Of a stretch of DNA of 64,000 bases, positions 55,239-62,371 are shown piece by piece. A program made the position numbers and the translations under genes. The notes beneath the pieces were generated by a model. It ran no database searches, had not been told where the DNA came from, and saw only the letters and a list, made by a program, of their open reading frames with translations. Location of the stretch: positions 1-64,000 of the forward strand of contig JAPOSZ010000030.1 in the NCBI GenBank assembly GCA_026709415.1. The letters are read 5' to 3'. The DNA is from Flavobacteriaceae bacterium (GTDB lineage Bacteria > Bacteroidota > Bacteroidia > Flavobacteriales > Flavobacteriaceae). Numbering within the stretch: the first letter of the stretch is position 1; every line of letters starts with the position of its first letter.

Positions 55239-55268
55239 CAAAAGTATGGATTTAATTGATAGTTCAAA
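55239..55268 (-). promoter_or_regulatory. promoter TTTG-N18-TACTTTTG (minus strand)
   Basis: Read on the minus strand, TTTG (55268-55265) and TACTTTTG (55246-55239) are 18 bases apart, an excellent match to the Bacteroidetes consensus. Transcription would start near 55233, about 40 bases before ATG 55193. This decides the start codon of the DUF6249 gene. Confidence 0.6.
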
Positions 55269-55290
55269 CTTTTGGTGTCTATTTCTGAAA

Positions 55291-55557
55291 TTATAATATC
55301 TTAGGACGGTAGTCCAATGGGATTGTGGATATTAAAATTCGAATCGATTTGGAATTTGAAAAATAAGAATGTTTAAATGCCATCTTCAACTCACTCAGTG
55401 CCCCATGGCCCCATGTTGACTTTATCCTTTCAATGTGACTCAGTTCGTCCAATTGGCGAACGCCTCTGCGATTCATTTTATCTTCAATGAGTTGTATTTC
55501 TTGATTGGTCAACATCAGTGCCTTCCTTTTTAGGAAACTACTTTCGTAGCACACCAA
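55291..55557 (-). CDS. small hypothetical protein
   Basis: Open from TTG 55557 (88 residues). ATG 55515 (MLTNQEIQLIEDKMNRRGVR, 74 residues) is a better start. The opening helix is followed by QLDELSHIERIKSTWGHGAL, SELKMAFKHSYFSNSKSIRI and LISTIPLDYRPKIL. No family is recognised and no membrane segment is present. It is orphan, between DUF6249 and a frameshifted secreted protein. Confidence 0.45.
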   Translation of the reverse strand: MVCYESSFLKRKALMLTNQEIQLIEDKMNRRGVRQLDELSHIERIKSTWGHGALSELKMAFKHSYFSNSKSIRILISTIPLDYRPKIL

Positions 55558-55694
55558 TTCGGGTTTTTATGATGTCTTTTTCTTGAGACAGATACGATCA
55601 ATGGTTAACCATTGGATTGGAATTGTTAAGTTTCACACTTTGTGGTTGAACACTTAGTAGGAGTTTAAAAAGGCAAAAGAGACATTGTATTAAT

Positions 55695-56084
55695 CTAAAT
55701 TCTAGATTTATACGAGATTACAACCGCGGGGGTTTGGTTTGTTGCATAGTCATGAAAACCGATAAGGGGGTTAGAAAGGTTTTGTTTGTCATCAACAAAA
55801 ATTGCTGGAGTGAGACCTTCCACTTCACCTTGATAAACTCGGAGTCTTGGATTGAACAGGTCTTTCTCTTCGGATACAAACGTCTTTGAATGTTCGTCAT
55901 ATTCTTGAGAGTAGTATAATAAGAGGTAAAACCCTTTTGAGGGAAAATCAATAGCGTGATCTAATAAATCAACACTATTCCATCCTGGTTTTGCTTGAAT
56001 TATTAAAGGTTCATCAAATAGTGCCTTAAACTTAGGTAGGAGTTCATCAGGTCGAATCTTTCTATTACGTTTAGGGACATACAA
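55695..56084 (-). CDS. C-terminal part of a probable secreted protein (frameshifted from the ORF at 56087-56368)
   Basis: The open frame starts at TTG 56084 (LYVPKRNRKIRPDELLPKFK), but the coding pattern continues further upstream in this frame as SNNNTYINLYVPKRN, overlapping the previous ORF's end. The body has PLIIQAKPGWNSVDLLDHAI, GFYLLLYYSQEYDEHSKTFV and TPAVVISYKSRI. No family is recognised. Together with the upstream ORF it would make one protein of about 220 residues with a signal peptide. It may be a genuine frameshift mutation or a sequencing error. Confidence 0.45.
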   Translation of the reverse strand: MYVPKRNRKIRPDELLPKFKALFDEPLIIQAKPGWNSVDLLDHAIDFPSKGFYLLLYYSQEYDEHSKTFVSEEKDLFNPRLRVYQGEVEGLTPAIFVDDKQNLSNPLIGFHDYATNQTPAVVISYKSRI

Positions 56085-56086
56085 AT

Positions 56087-56368
56087 TTATATAAGTATTG
56101 TTGTTTGATTGAAATCCTCTTCACAAAGATTGAAATCGATTGAAGTAATGACATGCTGAGTATTTTCGATTGGGTGAACATATAAAATCTTTCTACTCTT
56201 TCTTCCTTTATCACCGCCCTTGGAAACCAATTTAAAGCCCTCTGAGCCATTTATAGGAATCAACGCATGATCTTTTGACCCTATAGATTTATCCTGAGAA
56301 TCAGTTAATAGACTCGTTGAGCTCGAAGTTATAAATGCAAAAAGAACTAGAATTGCAAAGAATTTCAT
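56087..56368 (-). CDS. N-terminal part of a probable secreted protein
   Basis: ATG 56368 begins a Sec signal peptide (MKFFAILVLFAFITSSSTS). GSKDHALIPINGSEGFKLVS, KGGDKGRKSRKILYVHPIEN and TQHVITSIDFNLCEEDFNQ follow, then TAA two bases from the next frame. The last eight residues (TTILI) look like out-of-frame readthrough, because a one-base shift near 56112-56125 joins smoothly to the downstream frame. No family is recognised. Confidence 0.45.
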   Translation of the reverse strand: MKFFAILVLFAFITSSSTSLLTDSQDKSIGSKDHALIPINGSEGFKLVSKGGDKGRKSRKILYVHPIENTQHVITSIDFNLCEEDFNQTTILI

Positions 56369-56420
56369 TATGAGTTAGTATCTGTTTACTAAAACGAAAT
56401 TACCAAAAAGTAAGATAAGT

Positions 56421-56726
56421 TCAACCATCTAGTGCAACGTAGCAACTCCAACCAAAAGGGTAGCAATAGGACTCGTATTTCATGAACTCAGCACCTGCAA
56501 AGTACTGCATGGTGGGGTTTTCAATCCGTCGCTCGACGCGGTTTTTATCGCCTAGATTGTAGATTCTTTTGAGCATCAAACGGCCAACCATCAAGCCAAT
56601 GGAATGGGCAGGAAGCCCTATTTTGGCATACGAGGGTTCAAATGCTTTTTGAAAATAGGACCAATCAATAATCTTTGCCAACAACACCATACGATGCTCT
56701 AGATTGAGAAAGCTTTTGAGTTTCAA
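56421..56726 (-). pseudogene. IS5-family transposase N-terminal fragment
   Basis: 101 codons from TTG 56726. The sequence FLNLEHRMVLLAKIIDWSYF, QKAFEPSYAKIGLPAHSIGL, MVGRLMLKRIYNLGDKNRVE and RRIENPTMQYFAGAEFMKYE matches the N-terminal DUF772 region of IS5-type transposases ('LA..IDW..FE..F...Y...GRP...IRLMVGLL.LK..YNLSDE..VERW.ENPYWQYF.G'). It ends before the DDE catalytic domain. The element's end sequence follows upstream at 56815-56885. Confidence 0.75.
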
Positions 56727-56814
56727 TTGAAATCAATGAGGTTGGGGGTATCATTCCTGCAATGGCTTACAACTGATTTGCAAATTTCTTTGTAGATTGA
56801 AAAATCATTTTTGA

Positions 56815-56885
56815 CTAGTGTTTAACAGTTAAACCCCCGATATAAAAGGGGTGAAGATTAAATGTGGACTTTTTAAGGAGGAATT
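56815..56885. repeat. IS5-type element end (matches 8470-8540)
   Basis: Contains ttaaaccccc and gattaaatgtggactttttaa, aligning with 8470-8540. It lies about 90 bases upstream of the transposase fragment start, where the terminal region of the element should be. The remaining bases of 56886-57058 show nothing else. Confidence 0.5.
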
Positions 56886-57058
56886 AGGGAGAATGTTTTG
56901 TAAAAATGAGTCTTCTTCTCAAAGGAGAATAAATCAGTCTATCATAGTATAAACCTCATTATGGATTGTTCCATTTAAAGATTCGGAGTGAGACTTTGTA
57001 AGATTTAAATGAAACAAAGAACTGAATAAAATAAAAAATGACAATTGATGAAAACCAA

Positions 57059-57066
57059 TAAATTTG
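57059..57066 (+). promoter_or_regulatory. -7 box TAAATTTG of the tRNA-Val gene
   Basis: Exact TAnnTTTG match ending seven bases before the tRNA 5' end, so transcription would begin at or just before the mature terminus. Confidence 0.5.
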
Positions 57067-57072
57067 CAATAG

Positions 57073-57147
57073 GTTCGTATAGCTCAGTTGGTTTAGAGCG
57101 TTTGCTTGACAGGCAAGAGGTCCTTGGTTCGAATCCAAGTACGAACA
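57073..57147 (+). tRNA. tRNA-Val (anticodon GAC)
   Basis: The cloverleaf closes by eye. Acceptor GTTCGTA pairs with TACGAAC, the D stem is GCTC/GAGC, the anticodon stem is TTTGC/GCAAG with loop TTGACAG (anticodon GAC), and the T stem CTTGG/CCAAG has loop TTCGAAT. The discriminator is A. CCA is not encoded. 75 bases. An IS5-type element end lies about 190 bases upstream, fitting the tendency of mobile DNA to sit near tRNA genes. Confidence 0.95.
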
Positions 57148-57194
57148 CGATTATTTTTAGTATACATTCTAATCGCCTGAAAACTGATGAAAGT

Positions 57195-59459
57195 TTACAG
57201 ACCAAGTTCTTTGAGATCTGTATTAGTAGTACAATCCAAATTTACTGAGATGTTCTCAGGGATTCTAAAATTTTCTTTACTGACCCACAATTCATCTTCA
57301 TATATGTCTTTCATATAAAGAGCCCATATGGGCAATGCCATGGTGGCTCCTTGTCCTTGAGTTATATATTTAAAATGGATGGAACGATCTTCACCACCAA
57401 CCCAAACTCCAGTTACTAAATTAGGCACTATACCTACAAACCACCCATCACTCTGGTTTTGAGTCGTTCCAGTCTTCCCAGCGATTTCGTTTTCAAATTG
57501 ATAGGGATATCCCGTAATGAGACTTTTGTAAAACTCATTGTTTTCTTGAAAAGAATGCCTTAATCGAGTCCCTGTTCCAAATTCAGTGACGCCACTCAAT
57601 AAATTCAAGATGGCATAGGCTGATTCTTCACTGAGAACATCTCTAGTATTTAAATCAGCCTGGTAAATCAATCGACCATTTTTATCTTCAATTCTTGAAA
57701 TAACATTGGGTTCAATATAAATACCATAGTTAGCAAAAACACTGTAGGCCCCAACTAGTTCATAAAGACTTATATCGGGGGTCCCTAGAGCTATTGACGG
57801 GACCTCTTCAATGGGGGATGTAATGCCTAGTTTCTGGGCTAATTGAATCACAGGTCCTGGACCGACCATATCCAAAATTCGAGCACTGAAACTATTGATA
57901 GAATTCGCAAGCCCATTACTTAAGGTCCTAATCTCTCCGTACTTATTACTAGAGTTTTTAGGACACCATCGCTGCATATTTCCATATTTTAAAGCTGGGA
58001 TACAATATTGTGAATCTGGATATTGATCGCATGGTGATAATTTCAATTGATCTATGGCCGTTGCATACAAAAAGGGTTTAAAAGTAGACCCAACTTGTCT
58101 TTTCCCTTGTTTGACTTGATCGAATTTAAAATGTTTGAAATTGATTCCACCCACCCATGCTTTTACATTTCCAGTTTGAGGTTCCATTGAAAATAGAGAA
58201 GCTCTCAAAAAATGTTTATAATACAAGATAGAATCCATGGGTGTTAGGATAGTATCTCTTTCTCCTGACCAACTAAACACTTTCATGGGTGTGGGTTGAT
58301 TAAAACTTTCCCAAATTTTTTTTTCACGGACCCCACTATTTTTCATCTTACGCCATCGTTCAGATCTTTTTACGGATGATTGTATGATTTGATTAATCAT
58401 TTGGTCATCAATATCAGAAAAAGGAGCTTGGGGATTACTCTGAAGCTCTTTTGAAAAATGCGATTGTAAACTTTTCATGTGTTGCTCCACAGCATCTTCG
58501 GCTTTCTGTTGTAATCTTGAATCAATGGTTGTAAAAATTCTCAATCCATCTTCATAGAGATTATAATAACTTCCATCGCTACGCGGATTATTATCAATCC
58601 ACTGTGAAACATATTTTTGAATGTAGTTCCTAAAATATGGAGCCAAACCTTGGATGTGCGATTGAGGAGAAAAATCTGTGCGAATAGTCAATTCCCTCAA
58701 GCTATCCAATTCTTTATTTGAAATGAATTCATTTCTATGCATTTGTTTTAGTACAATATTCCTTCTACTTTGAGTCAATTCTGGTCTTCGAATGGGATTA
58801 TACAAAGAAGAGTTCTTTAACATGCCCACTAAAACAGCACTTTCTTCGATCAATAATTCTCGGGGAAGTTTATTGAAAAAAATTCTTGAAGCCGATTCAA
58901 TACCATCTGCTTGGTATCCAAAATCGTAGATATTTAAATACATGGCAATAATTTCTTCCTTTGTATACCTTCGTTCAAGTCGGATGGCAATAATCCATTC
59001 TTTAATTTTTTGGGAAATAGCTCTGGCAAAATGCCGATCTCTTGTTCCTACAAATAATTGACGAGCTAATTGTTGTGATATGGTGCTTCCTCCACCTTTT
59101 TTCCCAAGAAAAAAAACAGCGCGAAGTGTTCCTTTCCAGTCAATACCTGAATGGCTATAATATCGTTCGTCTTCGGTTGCTATTAATGCATCGACTAAAT
59201 TGGTTGGAATGTCATGAAAATCTAATGGTGTTCTATTGTCATCGTAGTAAAATTTACCAAGGATTTGACCATCATCAGAAATAATTTGCGTAGCCAAATT
59301 GGTGCGTGGATTTTCCAATTGACTGACATCTGGCATTTCTCCCATTATACCAACTGCGGCGCCCCCGAATAATACCCCAAGAAGAACAATTCCAACAACA
59401 AACAATACCCAACAGATTTTGATGGTTTTTCTAACCAATAGGAGGAAAATGCTACTCAT
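57195..59459 (-). CDS. penicillin-binding protein 1A (bifunctional transglycosylase/transpeptidase)
   Basis: 754 residues from ATG 59459, sharing one base with the gldH stop. An N-terminal membrane helix (about 13-38) leads to a GT51 domain with ATEDERYYSHSGIDWKGT (catalytic Glu), KGGGSTISQQLARQLF and RRYTKEEIIAMYLNIYDFG. The transpeptidase has the motifs GSTFKP (SxxK), SNGLANSINSFSA (SxN) and AGKTGTT (KTG). It polymerises and cross-links peptidoglycan. The order ricT, gldH, PBP1A is conserved in flavobacteria. Confidence 0.95.
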   Translation of the reverse strand: MSSIFLLLVRKTIKICWVLFVVGIVLLGVLFGGAAVGIMGEMPDVSQLENPRTNLATQIISDDGQILGKFYYDDNRTPLDFHDIPTNLVDALIATEDERYYSHSGIDWKGTLRAVFFLGKKGGGSTISQQLARQLFVGTRDRHFARAISQKIKEWIIAIRLERRYTKEEIIAMYLNIYDFGYQADGIESASRIFFNKLPRELLIEESAVLVGMLKNSSLYNPIRRPELTQSRRNIVLKQMHRNEFISNKELDSLRELTIRTDFSPQSHIQGLAPYFRNYIQKYVSQWIDNNPRSDGSYYNLYEDGLRIFTTIDSRLQQKAEDAVEQHMKSLQSHFSKELQSNPQAPFSDIDDQMINQIIQSSVKRSERWRKMKNSGVREKKIWESFNQPTPMKVFSWSGERDTILTPMDSILYYKHFLRASLFSMEPQTGNVKAWVGGINFKHFKFDQVKQGKRQVGSTFKPFLYATAIDQLKLSPCDQYPDSQYCIPALKYGNMQRWCPKNSSNKYGEIRTLSNGLANSINSFSARILDMVGPGPVIQLAQKLGITSPIEEVPSIALGTPDISLYELVGAYSVFANYGIYIEPNVISRIEDKNGRLIYQADLNTRDVLSEESAYAILNLLSGVTEFGTGTRLRHSFQENNEFYKSLITGYPYQFENEIAGKTGTTQNQSDGWFVGIVPNLVTGVWVGGEDRSIHFKYITQGQGATMALPIWALYMKDIYEDELWVSKENFRIPENISVNLDCTTNTDLKELGL

Positions 59460-59965
59460 TACTCAATGACTTGATCGATACGTAACTCTAATGAATGGAT
59501 GCCTGAAAGGGAAGTTATAGAACTGACTTCATCAATGTGACGCATAGCGTGTCGAATTTCAATTTCAAAAGAATCTCTGGATGGCGCTTGAACCTTTTCT
59601 TTCAACACGAATTTATTGGTTTTGATTGAACCAAATCCTGAACCGGTTAACCGGCCGTCTTTATTAGCCATCAAATATTCTAAGGTGTCTTGGTAAATCA
59701 ATGAGTTTTTGTCTTTGAAAGCAGAAATTAAAAACAAATTTTCAAATGGATAGGACTTGTTATTTCTAACTAAAAGAAAATAATCATAATAGTGGTTTTG
59801 ATCTAAATCGACGGAAGGTATCTTAAATGTAATTGGCTCACTGTATAACCATCCGTTTTCAATAGCCACATTTTTTGAAAAGACAGTATTGTTTTTTGAA
59901 TGACAACTGAAAACAAAAGGAAATAATCCCAAGAGAATGAGTACTCTCATTGAATTAATCTGCAT
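59459..59965 (-). CDS. gldH: gliding motility lipoprotein GldH
   Basis: 168 residues from ATG 59965; ATG 59950 (MRVLILLGLFPFVFSC) would start exactly at the lipoprotein signal. The lipidated residue would be Cys21. The body has YYDYFLLVRNNKSYPFENLF, LIYQDTLEYLMANKDGRLTG, GFGSIKTNKFVLKEKV and EIEIRHAMRH, matching GldH. It is needed for gliding in F. johnsoniae. It lies between ricT and PBP1A. Confidence 0.88.
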   Translation of the reverse strand: MQINSMRVLILLGLFPFVFSCHSKNNTVFSKNVAIENGWLYSEPITFKIPSVDLDQNHYYDYFLLVRNNKSYPFENLFLISAFKDKNSLIYQDTLEYLMANKDGRLTGSGFGSIKTNKFVLKEKVQAPSRDSFEIEIRHAMRHIDEVSSITSLSGIHSLELRIDQVIE

Positions 59966-59976
59966 GGTATATTACG

Positions 59977-61071
59977 CTATGCCCTAATTTTTTGTTTCCT
60001 TTTTTTCTTTTTTGAAGATCCGATAGGATTATCAAAAAAGTCTCTTTCTGAATCTTTTTCTTCTTTAATCATATGGTCTTCTAATTTAGAAACAGGAATT
60101 GATCGTCGATTTTTTTTAATGATTTCTTTAACGGTATCAACATCAAATTTGAACCAGTTGACACGATCTGTTTCATAACTGTACCACATCAAGTCACTGA
60201 AAATATTCATTTTTTGAAAAACGCCAAGGCCTTTTTGGGTTTTTAATTTGATATTGGTCGATGGAAATTTTTTTAATGCTTCAGTGTAGCTATTGAGTTC
60301 ATAATTCAGGCAGCACTTGAGTTTGCCGCATTGACCGTTGAGTCGATCTGGATTAAATGAAAGTTGTTGAAATCGAGCCGCTGTTGATGAAACTTTTCGA
60401 AAATCGGTTAACCAAGAACTGCAACATAATTCTCGACCACAAATACCTATACCGCCTAATCGAGAGGCTTCTGCCCGCATACCAACTTGGCGCATTTCAA
60501 TTTTAATTTTAAATTCAGCGGCCATCACTCGGATGAGTTCTCTAAAATCAACTCTTTGATCTGCCGTGTAAAAAAAAATGGCTTTGCGACCATCTGCTTG
60601 AAATTCAACATCTGATATTTTCATGTCTAAACCTAGATTCAGTGCCATTTTTCGAGATCTATTTTGAAGAAAGGCTTCTTTTTTCTGTAGTTCCTGCCAT
60701 AGTTGAATTTCTTCTTGGCTGGGAAATCGTAAAACATTCCCAATCAATTCATCATCAGGGACCTTCTTTAATCGCATCTGGGCTCTAGTTAATTCACCTT
60801 TAAGAGCGATCACACCGATATCATACCCGTAATCTACTTGTACAACGACTAATGAACCCATTTTGGGTTCCAAATAATTGGGTATTTTAAAAAATGATTT
60901 CCGTCCGTTTTTAAATCGAACCTCTACAAAGGGGTAGTCTCCTTGTTGATCTCTAGCTAAATTGGATAACCAATCAAAAGAAGAGAGTTTATGACATTGA
61001 TTATCGGCACAATAACCATTATTCCGACAACCAGCCGGTATGCTACCATTAGAACAACTAGCACATCCCAT
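59977..61071 (-). CDS. ricT: PSP1 domain protein (RicT/YaaT family)
   Basis: 364 residues from ATG 61071. A Cys-rich start (MGCASCSNGSIPAGCRNNGY, CADNQCH) is characteristic of Bacteroidetes members. PSP1 motifs follow: FKNGRKSFFKIPNYLEPKMG, VVVQVDYGYDIG, YTADQRVDFRELIRVMAAEF, EASRLGGIGICGRELCCSSW and LNGQCGKLKCCLNYE. In Bacillus the homologue forms an Fe-S-containing complex that affects RNase Y. The C-terminus is Lys-rich. The partner genes ricA/ricF are not seen here. Confidence 0.88.
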   Translation of the reverse strand: MGCASCSNGSIPAGCRNNGYCADNQCHKLSSFDWLSNLARDQQGDYPFVEVRFKNGRKSFFKIPNYLEPKMGSLVVVQVDYGYDIGVIALKGELTRAQMRLKKVPDDELIGNVLRFPSQEEIQLWQELQKKEAFLQNRSRKMALNLGLDMKISDVEFQADGRKAIFFYTADQRVDFRELIRVMAAEFKIKIEMRQVGMRAEASRLGGIGICGRELCCSSWLTDFRKVSSTAARFQQLSFNPDRLNGQCGKLKCCLNYELNSYTEALKKFPSTNIKLKTQKGLGVFQKMNIFSDLMWYSYETDRVNWFKFDVDTVKEIIKKNRRSIPVSKLEDHMIKEEKDSERDFFDNPIGSSKKKKRKQKIRA

Positions 61072-61140
61072 GAGCCTTCATTTTTCTGAGCAAAGTTAAT
61101 GGGATTAAATCGTTGAAATCACATTTTGTAAATGACACCA

Positions 61141-62169
61141 TCAACTTGAAACAATTTCTCTAAAGCGTCCTTTTTTAAAAACTTTGTGACAGGACGCTTG
61201 GTTTTTACGTAATTTCTTTTGTTCCCATGCTGGTAATCGAATGATGTTTTGACATTTTTTACAACAACAATTGTCATATTTTGCTTTGCAATCGGGACAT
61301 TGTATGAATAATAAATGACACGCTTGATTCGCACAATTGGTATGTTGATCGCAAGGTTTTCCACATTGGTGGCATTTTGAAATAATTTGTTTGGACCCCA
61401 TTTCACTCAGCCGATGGTCAAAAACAAAATTTTTCCCTAGAAATTTATTGGGCAATTGATTTTTTTGGACTTCTCTGATATAATTGATGATGCCTCCTTG
61501 AAGTTGGTAGACATTTTTAAACCCTTTACTGATGAGATAGGCGCTGGCCTTTTCACATCGAATGCCCCCTGTACAATACATCAAAATGTTTTTATCAATT
61601 TTATGAGGGTGAAGGTGCTTTTCGATAATGGGTAAGGAATCTCTAAAAGTGTCAACATCAGGACGAATTGCCGATTGAAAATGACCGATTTCACTTTCAT
61701 AGTGATTTCTGATGTCAACACACACACTGTTTGAATGTTCCAACATCTGATTAAATCTTTCCGCATTTAAATATTCACCTTTTTTTGACACATCAATTTG
61801 ATCTATTTCTAACCCATCAGCAACAATTTTGTTTTTTACTTTGATGGTGAGTTTCAAGAATGATTTGTGATCATGATTAATAGCAAAATTCATTCGTACT
61901 TTTTTCAAAAAAGAAATACCTTGAATGAAATCCAAAAACGGTTGATACTGAATGGTTGGAACGGAAACTTGAGCATTGATGCCTTCTTGTGCGACATAAA
62001 TGCGCCCTAAAACTTGAAAATCCTCTAATTGGATAAACAAATAATCTCTAAAAAGGGGAGGGTTTTTAATGGGATGGTAGACATAAAAAGAAATAATCCA
62101 CCTTGGCGTCTTTTCCAAACCAATGATATGTTCCCATTGGCTAGAATTTAATTTGTTGTAAAGCTCCAA
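61141..62169 (-). CDS. trhO: rhodanese-type tRNA uridine-34 hydroxylase (TrhO/YceA)
   Basis: 342 residues from TTG 62169. The N-terminal domain has YVAQEGINAQVSVP. The rhodanese domain reads VCVDIRNHYESEIGHFQSAI, then LMYCTGGIRCEKASAYLISK with catalytic Cys199 in CTGGIRC. A C-terminal Cys-rich tail (SKCHQCGKPCDQHTNCANQA, CPDCKAKYDNCCCKKC) probably binds metal. TrhO makes 5-hydroxyuridine at tRNA position 34 using oxygen. The overlapping 61119-61406 frame is a shadow. Confidence 0.9.
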   Translation of the reverse strand: MELYNKLNSSQWEHIIGLEKTPRWIISFYVYHPIKNPPLFRDYLFIQLEDFQVLGRIYVAQEGINAQVSVPTIQYQPFLDFIQGISFLKKVRMNFAINHDHKSFLKLTIKVKNKIVADGLEIDQIDVSKKGEYLNAERFNQMLEHSNSVCVDIRNHYESEIGHFQSAIRPDVDTFRDSLPIIEKHLHPHKIDKNILMYCTGGIRCEKASAYLISKGFKNVYQLQGGIINYIREVQKNQLPNKFLGKNFVFDHRLSEMGSKQIISKCHQCGKPCDQHTNCANQACHLLFIQCPDCKAKYDNCCCKKCQNIIRLPAWEQKKLRKNQASCHKVFKKGRFREIVSS

Positions 62170-62296
62170 AATTTGAGATATCTAATTATCAACGAGTAAA
62201 ATTACATCTCTGACGTTATTGAATACATGAAATAAAAATTTCAGTTGTTCATGCTGAATTTTAAGTTGGTTTGTGTGTGACAAAAATGAGATAATT

Positions 62297-62340
62297 TACT
62301 TTTGTTAACAAAATGTTAACCGTAGATTTCGTTAACTTTG
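62297..62340 (+). promoter_or_regulatory. double TAnnTTTG boxes with three GTTAAC sites upstream of the SusC-like gene
   Basis: TACTTTTG (62297-62304) and TAACTTTG (62333-62340) both fit the -7 consensus. GTTAAC occurs at 62304-62309, 62315-62320 and 62332-62337, approximately 11 and 17 bases apart. The first lies within the perfect palindrome TTTGTTAACAAA (62301-62312). The arrangement suggests a regulator binding over the promoter of the receptor gene at 62372. Confidence 0.45.
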
Positions 62341-62371
62341 TAAGAAATAACCATAAATAAAATTTTACCCT

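Noticed and set aside
57045..57248. plus-strand ORF of 67 codons over the tRNA
   Set aside because: It runs through the tRNA-Val gene; the cloverleaf explains the sequence.
61119..61406. 95-codon minus-strand ORF overlapping trhO
   Set aside because: It lies in another frame of the trhO C-terminal Cys-rich tail, which is clearly the real gene.
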